A stretch of 33,153 nucleotides of DNA from Streptococcus infantis. GTDB lineage: Bacteria > Bacillota > Bacilli > Lactobacillales > Streptococcaceae. Both the position numbers and the translations under genes were made by a program. How positions within the stretch are numbered: position 1 is the first letter of the stretch; every line of letters starts with the position of its first letter. Where the stretch lies: contig NZ_JAHZPU010000018.1 in NCBI RefSeq assembly GCF_019929575.1, positions 1-33,153 on the forward strand, given 5' to 3'. The notes under the pieces are model-generated. The model saw only the letters and a program-made list of their open reading frames with translations, had not been told where the DNA came from and ran no database searches. Below, piece after piece: positions 25,492 to 33,153 of this stretch.

Positions 25492-26092
25492 GAAAACTTC
25501 TAGTTATTTCTGCAAACTCTTTTGGTTTGGCTCTATTTAGAACATGAGGACCGTCAGGGATGATCTGGAACTGGGAATTTGGCATTAGTTCTTGAATAGC
25601 TTTCATTGAACCAAGATTAGGCTTATCCTGACTACCACAAATTAACAAGCTTGGATAGGGACAATTCCGTGCACTCTCTCTTAAATCAAGTGTTTTTAAT
25701 TCTTCGGAAACTCCAACCATAAGAGCCTTATCTGCCCCCTGTTTCTCAAATATCCTCTTAGGCAGCAATTTAAATATCAGCAACTGAATGTAAAAAGGAA
25801 TATTACCTGCTAGTTTCAGTGGACAACCTGATAAAACCAAGGCCTGAAGATTTGGCAAATCATAACTTGACAGCTCTAATGCAAGTGCAGCTCCTAGGGA
25901 CAAACCGATTAGGACAAAAGGTTCTGTCTCCTTTGATAAGTGCTGATAAATGTGTTCCTTGGCTTCTTCATAGCTAGCAACTCCAGTAGGGAATAAGTCA
26001 AGGGCTTCAGAGGGATAATCTGCAAGCAATTCTTGCACTTCTTGCCAACTATCTGCTGACTGACCTAGGCCATGTAAAAATATTAATTTCAT
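25475..26092 (-). CDS. Alpha/beta hydrolase
   Basis: This 205-residue cytoplasmic hydrolase has the oxyanion-region LHGLGQS (6-12), the nucleophile elbow GLSLG with S65, an acid D156 in CGSQD and H183 in PDGPHVLNRAKP, a full catalytic triad. Its substrate is unknown. Its ATG directly follows the stop of the pab gene (TAAATG), so it is likely translated by coupling and may relate to folate or a neighbouring product, though nothing in the sequence says so. Confidence 0.9.
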   Translation of the reverse strand: MKLIFLHGLGQSADSWQEVQELLADYPSEALDLFPTGVASYEEAKEHIYQHLSKETEPFVLIGLSLGAALALELSSYDLPNLQALVLSGCPLKLAGNIPFYIQLLIFKLLPKRIFEKQGADKALMVGVSEELKTLDLRESARNCPYPSLLICGSQDKPNLGSMKAIQELMPNSQFQIIPDGPHVLNRAKPKEFAEITRSFLELQK

Positions 26093-27814
26093 TTAGTTCT
26101 CCCTTACTGACAACTCATACAATCCCCTTACTGCATTACAGCCATAGATGACTTCTGCTTGCTTCAAATCTTCTATGGTTAAGACCTTCTCTTCCACCTG
26201 CCCGATTTCAAGTAAATGCTGGCGATAAATCCCTAGTAAAATGCCAAGACTACTAGGTGGGGTATAGAACTTGCCACCCATTTTTAAGACCAGATTCCCA
26301 ATAGAGGTTTCAAGCAATTTTCCATCAGAAGTGTGATAGATGATTTCCTGCTCTCCCAATGTCAAATGTGGTCGGTGTGTTGTCTTAAAGTAGGTAAAGG
26401 CCTGCTCCAAATCAGCTTCTTGCTGACAAAGCTTGGCCTGACAAAAACTAGAGTTAAGTGGTGTCAATACTTGTCGATCAATTTCTATTTCTCCAGACTT
26501 GCTGAGACTGATTCGCAAACGGTAGTCTTGATGAAGGTCACAAGCCTGGCACTCCTTCTCTAACTTTTGTCTCAAGTCTTCTGCATCAAAAGGAAAGGCA
26601 AAATAACGACTAGCCTTTTGTAGTCTTTCTAGATGTTGCTTTTCAAAGAGAAAGGTTTTCTGGCTGATTTTTCCTGTCGTAATCAGTTGAAAACGAGGCT
26701 GTTTTCGGTAAAGAACAGCTGCCTTTTGCTGGACTTCACGGTATTCCGATTCCCAAGTACTATCCCAAGTGATGCCACCTCCGACACCATAGATGGCTTG
26801 CCCTCCATGCAGTTGAATGGTTCGAATAGCCACATTGAAAATCCGTCGTCCACTAGGAAGCAAGAGTCCAACAGTTCCACAGTAAACTCCTCTTGGTTGG
26901 AGCTCCAAGTCCTTGATAATTTCCATGGTCGCTATCTTGGGAGCTCCTGTGATGGATCCACATGGAAAGAGTGAACGGAAGATTTCAACTAGGTCAACAT
27001 CTGGTCGTAACTGACTCTTGATAGTTGAAGTCATCTGCCAAACCGTTGAATACTGTTCTACCTGGCATAAACGCTCCACATGCTCACTTCCCACCTCAGA
27101 CAGGCGGTTCATATCATTGCGCAAGAGGTCCACTATCATCATATTTTCTGAGCGATTTTTGGGGTCCTGCTTCAACCAAGTGGCCTCTTGCAAGTCGTCA
27201 TCGTCGTTCAAGCCACGTTTAGTTGTGCCCTTCATAGGGCGAGTCGTTAATTCACGGCCATTTTGTTCAAAAAAGAGTTCTGGACTCATGGAAATCACTG
27301 CCATGTCGTCATGCTCTATGTAAGCATTGTAACCCGCCTCCTGCTCGACAACCATACGATTGTAGATAGCAAAAGGATTAGCAGACAACTCCTGCTTGAG
27401 TTGAACCGTATAATTGACCTGATAAGTATCGCCCTGTCGCAAATGATAGTGAATCTGAGCAATTGCCTTTTCATAGTCCTCTGCAGATGTTACTTCCTGC
27501 CAGTTTGATGGCAAATCCACCTCCTCATAAGTCAGAGGAATGCTAGAGGTTTCAACATTGTCATGAACGGTGAAATAGAGGAGATACTCTCCTAACAAGG
27601 GACCCTCGTGAACCGCTAACTTCTCCTCAAAAGCAGGTGCAGCCTCATAGCTGACATAGCCTACCACATAATAGCCCTGCTCTTGGAAGCTTTCCACTTG
27701 TGCAAGCAAGTCTGCCACTTCTGCTAAATCTCTGGTTTTCAACTCTTTAATAGGCTGGGTAAAGGTGTATCTCTCCCCCAAAGCCCTGAAATCAATCACT
27801 GTTTTTCTATGCAT
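26093..27814 (-). CDS. pabB: Bifunctional aminodeoxychorismate synthase I/lyase (PabB-PabC fusion)
   Basis: The 573-residue protein joins a chorismate-binding PabB half (about 1-370) with PMKGTTKRG, PCGSITGAPK and GGGITWDSTWESEYREV, to a PabC-like lyase half (about 380-573), with LETSIGNLV and VIYGCNAVRGLYEL. Together they would make 4-aminobenzoate for folate from chorismate; the glutamine amidotransferase subunit is not in the window. I see no ribosome binding site before the ATG, and an extended -10 box places the transcript start at or next to the ATG, so the mRNA may be leaderless. It is followed with no gap by an alpha/beta hydrolase. Confidence 0.93.
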   Translation of the reverse strand: MHRKTVIDFRALGERYTFTQPIKELKTRDLAEVADLLAQVESFQEQGYYVVGYVSYEAAPAFEEKLAVHEGPLLGEYLLYFTVHDNVETSSIPLTYEEVDLPSNWQEVTSAEDYEKAIAQIHYHLRQGDTYQVNYTVQLKQELSANPFAIYNRMVVEQEAGYNAYIEHDDMAVISMSPELFFEQNGRELTTRPMKGTTKRGLNDDDDLQEATWLKQDPKNRSENMMIVDLLRNDMNRLSEVGSEHVERLCQVEQYSTVWQMTSTIKSQLRPDVDLVEIFRSLFPCGSITGAPKIATMEIIKDLELQPRGVYCGTVGLLLPSGRRIFNVAIRTIQLHGGQAIYGVGGGITWDSTWESEYREVQQKAAVLYRKQPRFQLITTGKISQKTFLFEKQHLERLQKASRYFAFPFDAEDLRQKLEKECQACDLHQDYRLRISLSKSGEIEIDRQVLTPLNSSFCQAKLCQQEADLEQAFTYFKTTHRPHLTLGEQEIIYHTSDGKLLETSIGNLVLKMGGKFYTPPSSLGILLGIYRQHLLEIGQVEEKVLTIEDLKQAEVIYGCNAVRGLYELSVREN

Positions 27815-27820
27815 GTTCTA

Positions 27821-27829
27821 AGTATACCA
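27821..27829 (-). promoter_or_regulatory. Extended -10 of the pab gene, possibly leaderless
   Basis: Minus-strand TGGTATACT is an extended -10. The expected transcript start, about seven bases downstream, coincides with the A of the ATG at 27814. Confidence 0.5.
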
Positions 27830-27860
27830 TAAAAGCCAGACCCCAAACAGGAGATCTGGC
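27829..27860 (-). terminator. Possible terminator after zmpB
   Basis: Minus-strand GCCAGATC and GGTCTGGC pair (one G-U) and are followed by TTTTAT. It lies about 75 bp after the zmpB stop and touches the extended -10 of the pab gene. Confidence 0.65.
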
Positions 27861-27934
27861 AATTTTATTCTTTGAGAATGCTAAAGTAGATTTCACTTCC
27901 TTAGCAAATCTAAAAACACACTCTCTTTTATCTA

Positions 27935-30900
27935 TCATTTGGGAAAGAGTTCGGATGAAAAGGCATCTGTGACCTGCAATAGTTTTTGGAAGACTTTTTT
28001 CTTCAGAGCTACTGTATAGTTTGCAACTGAGCCTCCATACTTAAAGTTTCGGTAATCCGTTTCTACTGCTTGGTCAAACAAATCTTGCAATTTCTCGTAA
28101 GAATCAATTTGTTGGCCATCAATTTCAAAACTATGAATTCCTCGTTTTGCCTTGGCAATAATAGCGTCAAACCAGGCCTTCTTCCATTCTTCTAAGTTCT
28201 GGAACTTGCCCTTCGAAACCTTCTGGATAATGAAATCATCTCCAAGGGTGTCATGCCCCTCGCTTAACGCCTCATCCTTGTATTTATTAGAAGCATAGCC
28301 TAGGAAACCATTTTCGTAGCCATAATATCCCCACATACGAAAGGCATTATGCTTGAAGGAGATAGCTCCAGGAGCTCCCTGACTGGTATTTCCACCGTAG
28401 ATAGCATCCACCATCTTGACATTGACATAAGCTGTCTTGAGTTCTTCTGGTCGGTAAGTTCCCTGATAATGCCTATTGGTGATGATGTTATGTTTGATTA
28501 GGTCATCCACAGAATTTAGCTGAGTCTTGGCTTCCTCATCCGTCAATGGACGGACATAGTCCCACTGGTTAGGAGCAAGGAGTTTATTATCCTGGTCCTG
28601 ATAGCGCATTTGCTTGGTCATCTTGCTGAACCAAGCCTTCTTCAATGCAAGATCATTCTTAGCAAGAACTCGTTCTCCTTCCAGATAATCTAGAAGCATC
28701 AAGGCCTCATTATAACCTTTCATGTAGTGGTCAATCTGCTGGCGTGTTTGCAACTTGGTTGGATCTGGATTGTACCATTGATCCCCATCATTTGGTCGCA
28801 TGTAGGCCATGTTGAGACCAAGAGCGCCGTATTCACCCTGATGACCTTCCTCAGCCGGTGACTGGAGCATGCCCTGAGCATAGGCTTCTACATAGGTTCC
28901 TTCACGATGTTTGTAGCCCCCCAGATAGACAATACGATCGTTGACGTGAGTTGTCTCATGGGTGTAGACGGACAAGCCATACTCACTGATCATATCGATT
29001 TCCACAAAGTGAACAGCATCTCTGGCATTTATCTTTGGATAGATAGAGGCATAAGCTCCTAGCTTATTGTCTTTATAGTAGCGACCTGCTGGTCCAAATA
29101 CTTCACGAATTGGCGCGTAGTCTTCCATACCACTGGTATGTCCATAACGCTCTACCCAGCCACGTCCATCAACGCGATAGCCTTCCCAAACCGGTGTAGC
29201 TACATTAAAGTCACTCTTAACCATACGGTCTTTAACTTCATCAGTAGCAAGTCGATACCAGAAGTCCAAGTAAGTCAACTGGCGGTCCGCTACTAGATCA
29301 ATGTCAGCTTTCATCTGGTCTATGGTTTTGCCAGATTTATCAGCTGATCCGAAGGTAATGGTATTGTAGTTGGAAATCAGGAACATCTGTGCCTTCTTGA
29401 CATTCAACAAAGGCAGAATCATATTGCGATGCAACCAGTTATTAAGATTGTCATAAGCCCGATGCTTCCGATTTGCAATTTCTTGATTCTTCGAAGCTCG
29501 CTCTGCTATGTACACATGGCCCTTGGTGGCATTCATAAACCAGTCATTCATATCCTTGTCAGTCGTCAATAACTGTCTGTTGTAGTCTAAGAAGGCATGT
29601 AAATCTTCAGATTTTATATCTTTGGCTAGGACTCTGGCAAAGGTTTCATGAGTCTGGTTGCCTTTTAGGTTGTTCTCTCTTGAACCAAGTTCAATCAATC
29701 GATCCAAGACATCCACATTTTGCCCATAAAAATCTGGTTTAAAGAGCATGAGTTCTTTCAGATTATAATCCGCAAATCGGATACCGTAATAGCGATTGAG
29801 ATAAGCCAGACCCAACATGATAGCTGATTGATTGTCCTGAAATTTTTTCTTCAAGGCAGCAGTTCTAGCAGGCGAATCATTCCACTGGTAGTCTAGATTT
29901 GTAAGTAACTTATCAACCAGGCTTCCCAGCTGCGCTTTGACCTCTGCAAAGCTTTCTTCTAGATACCAGTTCTTCACTGCCTCAACCTTTTTATCAAGGC
30001 TAGTGGTTTGATCATCTAGGATTCGATAAACTCCATCCGACTGTAAGTCCACTGTTTTCAGGATAGAGGTCAAGTCCTTGACCAGGGCTGAACGGTCCTT
30101 AACCAGCATATCTGGAGTATACAGCAGATCCAAGTCGGCAATCTTATATTCCTTAACAGCAGTCAAGCCAGAATTTTGCGAGGTGATTGCAAATACCTCC
30201 TTGGTCTTGTCTGCATAATGAACCATGATATGGTCTGCCACTGAAAGATCCGTTACAAAGTCTTTCCCTTTCATGGCGATAACAGAGATTACCTCTTTCT
30301 TGGCTAGATTGTGATCAAGATCCAGTTTATTTCCTTGATTAACGATCCATTCTTTATTGTAGAAAGGTTGCAATTTTTCAAGGTTGCGATAGGCTTGATC
30401 ATGGCGACTATCATAATCTTGGATATCCTGATAAGCGTATTCTTTTACACCAGAGATAGCAGAAGATTCAGTTCTTGACTTAGCCAGGTAGTAGCTATAG
30501 CCTCCCTCAAAGGTTTTCTGAGCATTGCGTTGAATCAAGTCAGTTGCTTCAGCAGTTACCTTATAATATTCTTTTCCATCAATTCTCTCAGTTTGAATAG
30601 ACTTGATGGCTAAATGGCTGGTCTTATGGCTCTCTGAACTAATCTTGAGGTAGTAGTCTTCCAAGTTTCTTGGCACTTCTGTCAAGTGCTGAATCACAGA
30701 CTCTTTGCCATTTTCAACCTTAACAAGGCTTGTTTCCTTGATATCTTTCATTTCTAGCTTTTTAAGCTCTAAACGAAGCTTCTTGTCCTCAAGTAGAGTG
30801 CTCTCTTCACCCTTACCACGATTAAAGATCATCCTTGTAGAAATGGTGTAATCCGTGTAGAGTTTTAGATTATAAACTGTTGCTTCCAGCTGATCACTCG

Positions 30901-33118
30901 TCAAGTCAAGAGTCTGATCCGCTAGCCCCTTGGCTTTAATGGTAGCACTAATTTTTGAAACGGAAACACCATCTGCCTTCTCCAAGTTATAGCTTAAGCG
31001 AGCTGAACGGCCCATCGAATTTCCAGTAATATTTGAAAGAGTTAGGACAGGTTCAGGTTTAATTTCTTCTTTTTCCTTACTGCCACGGATGATAACCTGA
31101 TCTTTAGCTTCTGTTAAAATCCGTGTTGTTTCTTTCAGCTCTGAGATACGTTTCCCATCTTTTTCCTCATAGCTGGTAACAATCTCTTTCTCACCATCTT
31201 GACCGACTTGCTCGATTCTTGTTTCACCGACAAGCATGTCTGGATCAATCTTTTCCCTAGTTTGTTTAGGGATCAACTCTTTTCGGACTTCAATATGTAA
31301 AGTCGGTTTTGCATCTAAAACTAGCGCTTCAGTAGCTTTCACACCACCATTATAGCTAGGGAGTTCCTGTTTCAGAGTATCAACTGGGACTGCGCCTCCT
31401 TCATACTCTGGTAAAGTTTCGGCTATTACACCTTTGCCATTAACACCACCTTCAAATGTTGGTTTTGTTGGCTCAACCAAGGATTCGCCTGATACACCGC
31501 CTGTAAACTCAGGGAGTTCCTGTTTCAAAGTATCAACTGGAACTGCACCACCTTCATACTCTGGTAAGGCTTCAGCTACTGTACTTGCGCCATTAACACC
31601 ACCTTCAAATGTTGGTTTAGACGGCTCAACAAGTGGTTCACCATTAACTCCACCTGTGAAGTCAGGATGTTCTTGTTTCAGAGTATCAACTGGAACTGCG
31701 CCTCCTTCATACTCTGGCAAGACTTCAGCTACTGTACCTTGGCCATTGACGCCACCTTCAAATGTTGGTTTAGACGGCTCAACCAAGGATTCGCCTGATA
31801 CGTCACCTGTAAAGTCTGGTTTTTTGTGGACTTCTGGAAGGCCACTTTGACTGCTCAATTCTGGTGTGTACTCTGGCAAGGATTCGGCTACTGTACCTTG
31901 ACCATTGACGCCTCCTTCAAATGTTGGTTTTGTTGGCTCAACCAAGGATTCGCCTGATACGCCACCTGTGAAGTCTGGACGTTCCTGTTTCAGTGTGTCA
32001 ACTGGAATTGCGCCTCCTTCGTACTCTGGTAAGGCTTCAGCTACTGTACCTTGACCATTGACCCCACCTTCAAATGTTGGTTTAGACGGCTCAACTAAAG
32101 ATTCGCCTGATACGCCTCCTGTGAAGTCGGGATGTTCCTGTTTCAGAGTATCAACTGGGACTGCGCCTCCTTCATAATCTGGTAAGGCTTCAGCTACTGC
32201 TCCTTGGCCATTGATGCCACCCTCAAATGTTGGTTTAGTGGGTTCAACCAAGGATTCGCCTGATACGCCACCTGTAAAGTCAGCTTTGTAGTGGACTTCT
32301 GGGACGCCACTTTGACTAGTCAATTCTGGTGTGTACTCTGGTAAGCTTTCTGCTACCGTACCTTGGCCATTGACGCCGCCCTCAAATGTTGGTTTTGTTG
32401 GCTCAACCAAGGACTCGCCTGATACGCCACCTATAAAATCGGGAATTTCATGAATGGGTGCTTGATTTACTGGTTTTGCAGGAATTTCTGGACTCGCACT
32501 AGATGTTAGATCTTGGCCTGTTCCTCTTAAATCCGTCTCTAATAAATAACCGACATAGTCATAGCCTTTAATGTCAATAATTCCTTGAGTTAAACTATCT
32601 GCAGACACAAGGGTTTTAGTCTGATCATAAGCTAGTAAGTCCTTGTGTTCAAAAGCAAATACTTGATAAGGTAGTAATAAACTCTTACCTACAGAAGCAA
32701 TCAATAACACTCCAACTATCTTAGAAGGCTTTTTCCTGGAAAATAGGAAAACCACCAAACTAGCCGTCAGAAGACCAAGACCAGCCAAGGGGAAGGTGAC
32801 TGTTCCTGTTTGAGGTAAGACGGCTTGTCCCTGCTTACGATAGACTAGATAATAGCTCTCTTGGCTCAGATCTTGTGGTAATTCATGGTGAATGAGTTCA
32901 CGTTCAGCAGCTGTCAACTCCGATTCTGCTAAATAGTGAAAGGAAACTTGCTTGGTCTCATCAGCCTGAACCAGTTTTGGTTCAAGTGTTCCTCCAATGA
33001 AGGCAAGTCCAATCAATACCGAGCCCACTCCCATGCTCAGTTTGCGAATAGCAAATTTTTGTAGCTTTTTTCTATCGCCCTGTTGTAAAATGAAGTGCAA
33101 CACAAAAGACATGTTCAT
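27935..33118 (-). CDS. zmpB: Zinc metalloprotease of the M26 family (ZmpB type)
   Basis: This 1727-residue surface protease carries HETTH at 1387-1391 with the third zinc ligand E1411 twenty residues on, in the context SVYTHETTHVNDRIVYLGGY typical of ZmpB. N-terminal parts: YSIRK-like FAIRKLSMGVGSV (22-34), an early LPQTG (101-105) with hydrophobic segments on both sides, as usual for M26 proteins; seven repeats (226-586); a G5-like domain (about 600-690); the M26 N-terminal region; the catalytic domain. Compared with ZmpB as I remember it, a block of roughly 200-270 residues (GLUG/beta-helix) is missing near residue 880. The apparent start codon and first 14 codons lie in the 74-bp inverted repeat and have no ribosome binding site, so the true 5' end may have been replaced. 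The neighbouring pab gene agrees with the zmpB locus. Confidence 0.9.
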   Translation of the reverse strand: MNMSFVLHFILQQGDRKKLQKFAIRKLSMGVGSVLIGLAFIGGTLEPKLVQADETKQVSFHYLAESELTAAERELIHHELPQDLSQESYYLVYRKQGQAVLPQTGTVTFPLAGLGLLTASLVVFLFSRKKPSKIVGVLLIASVGKSLLLPYQVFAFEHKDLLAYDQTKTLVSADSLTQGIIDIKGYDYVGYLLETDLRGTGQDLTSSASPEIPAKPVNQAPIHEIPDFIGGVSGESLVEPTKPTFEGGVNGQGTVAESLPEYTPELTSQSGVPEVHYKADFTGGVSGESLVEPTKPTFEGGINGQGAVAEALPDYEGGAVPVDTLKQEHPDFTGGVSGESLVEPSKPTFEGGVNGQGTVAEALPEYEGGAIPVDTLKQERPDFTGGVSGESLVEPTKPTFEGGVNGQGTVAESLPEYTPELSSQSGLPEVHKKPDFTGDVSGESLVEPSKPTFEGGVNGQGTVAEVLPEYEGGAVPVDTLKQEHPDFTGGVNGEPLVEPSKPTFEGGVNGASTVAEALPEYEGGAVPVDTLKQELPEFTGGVSGESLVEPTKPTFEGGVNGKGVIAETLPEYEGGAVPVDTLKQELPSYNGGVKATEALVLDAKPTLHIEVRKELIPKQTREKIDPDMLVGETRIEQVGQDGEKEIVTSYEEKDGKRISELKETTRILTEAKDQVIIRGSKEKEEIKPEPVLTLSNITGNSMGRSARLSYNLEKADGVSVSKISATIKAKGLADQTLDLTSDQLEATVYNLKLYTDYTISTRMIFNRGKGEESTLLEDKKLRLELKKLEMKDIKETSLVKVENGKESVIQHLTEVPRNLEDYYLKISSESHKTSHLAIKSIQTERIDGKEYYKVTAEATDLIQRNAQKTFEGGYSYYLAKSRTESSAISGVKEYAYQDIQDYDSRHDQAYRNLEKLQPFYNKEWIVNQGNKLDLDHNLAKKEVISVIAMKGKDFVTDLSVADHIMVHYADKTKEVFAITSQNSGLTAVKEYKIADLDLLYTPDMLVKDRSALVKDLTSILKTVDLQSDGVYRILDDQTTSLDKKVEAVKNWYLEESFAEVKAQLGSLVDKLLTNLDYQWNDSPARTAALKKKFQDNQSAIMLGLAYLNRYYGIRFADYNLKELMLFKPDFYGQNVDVLDRLIELGSRENNLKGNQTHETFARVLAKDIKSEDLHAFLDYNRQLLTTDKDMNDWFMNATKGHVYIAERASKNQEIANRKHRAYDNLNNWLHRNMILPLLNVKKAQMFLISNYNTITFGSADKSGKTIDQMKADIDLVADRQLTYLDFWYRLATDEVKDRMVKSDFNVATPVWEGYRVDGRGWVERYGHTSGMEDYAPIREVFGPAGRYYKDNKLGAYASIYPKINARDAVHFVEIDMISEYGLSVYTHETTHVNDRIVYLGGYKHREGTYVEAYAQGMLQSPAEEGHQGEYGALGLNMAYMRPNDGDQWYNPDPTKLQTRQQIDHYMKGYNEALMLLDYLEGERVLAKNDLALKKAWFSKMTKQMRYQDQDNKLLAPNQWDYVRPLTDEEAKTQLNSVDDLIKHNIITNRHYQGTYRPEELKTAYVNVKMVDAIYGGNTSQGAPGAISFKHNAFRMWGYYGYENGFLGYASNKYKDEALSEGHDTLGDDFIIQKVSKGKFQNLEEWKKAWFDAIIAKAKRGIHSFEIDGQQIDSYEKLQDLFDQAVETDYRNFKYGGSVANYTVALKKKVFQKLLQVTDAFSSELFPK
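31361..32443 (-). repeat. Seven 51-53-residue tandem repeats in ZmpB
   Basis: The 1083 bp encode seven units, each starting PDFTGGVSGESLVEP, then T/S-KPTFEGGVNGQGTVAE. Five are 51 residues and end YEGGAVPVDTLKQE; two (units 1 and 4) are 53 residues and end YTPELSSQSGLPEVH. They form a long extracellular spacer. High DNA identity makes copy-number change likely. Confidence 0.95.
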
Positions 33119-33150
33119 CTGATATACTAGAGTTGCAAAAAACAGTATAG
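33077..33150 (-). repeat. Right copy of perfect 74-bp inverted repeat
   Basis: This is the exact reverse complement of 1-74 and may extend past the right edge; only three bases of the window lie beyond it. On the minus strand it supplies the zmpB ATG (33118-33116) and the codons for MNMSFVLHFILQQG. On the plus strand it holds an extended -10 (TGATATACT, 33120-33128) that points out of the window, followed at the edge by TATAGAGG. The TTGTAAAATGAAGTGCAACA end resembles an insertion-sequence terminus in style (IS30-like, unverified). Confidence 0.9.
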
Positions 33151-33153
33151 AGG

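Noticed and set aside
31434..31850. Plus-strand 138-codon frame opposite the ZmpB repeats
   Set aside because: It is the mirror of the repeat array: repeated codons keep the opposite frame open. The protein is low-complexity Pro/Ser-rich without a ribosome binding site.
31361..32443. CRISPR-like array
   Set aside because: The repeats are 153-159 bp, coding and in frame within ZmpB, with no short repeat and unique spacer pattern.

Overview
The window looks like chromosomal DNA of a Mitis-group streptococcus (Streptococcus mitis or a close relative of S. pneumoniae). The support is low GC, three BOX elements, a YSIRK/LPXTG beta-galactosidase of the BgaA type, a ZmpB-type M26 metalloprotease, a choline-binding protein with an Excalibur domain, and housekeeping genes (gki, thyA, miaA, hflX, rnz) that read like the pneumococcal ones without being identical to what I remember of them. 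Species assignment is inference. Nearly every gene is on the minus strand; the only convincing plus-strand gene is a 56-residue DUF3042 protein.

Layout from right to left, in the direction of transcription: zmpB (27935-33118); a bifunctional pabB-pabC folate gene with an abutting alpha/beta hydrolase gene, then a cbpL-like gene with its own likely promoter (24565-27814); ROK glucokinase, a small SpoT/MESH1-type HD hydrolase and thymidylate synthase (22077-24460); the divergent DUF3042 gene; a tight miaA-hflX-unknown-rnz-SDR operon (17217-21668). Then comes an accessory region (7891-17017) with six consecutive small genes that look like orphan immunity genes (SUKH/SMI1-KNR4, ankyrin and unknown families), an AraC/GyrI regulator with a ClbS/DfsB-family gene and the stub of a radical SAM gene, and a neopullulanase-type GH13 gene broken by one in-frame stop and followed by another SUKH gene. 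The very large bgaA (555-7481) ends the series.

The sugar genes hang together: BgaA releases galactose outside the cell, the GH13 enzyme would cut malto-oligosaccharides, and glucokinase phosphorylates glucose. All three have cre-like CcpA sites near their promoters. BgaA, ZmpB and the choline-binding protein are surface proteins, and BgaA and ZmpB share a G5 domain and related EFTGGVNG-type repeats.

The most striking structural feature is a perfect 74-bp inverted repeat at the two ends of the window (1-74 and 33077-33150), which may run on outside it. The right copy supplies the apparent start codon and first 14 codons of zmpB. It is either the end of a mobile element present on both sides, or a recombination arm that could flip the 33-kb segment and change what lies upstream of zmpB.
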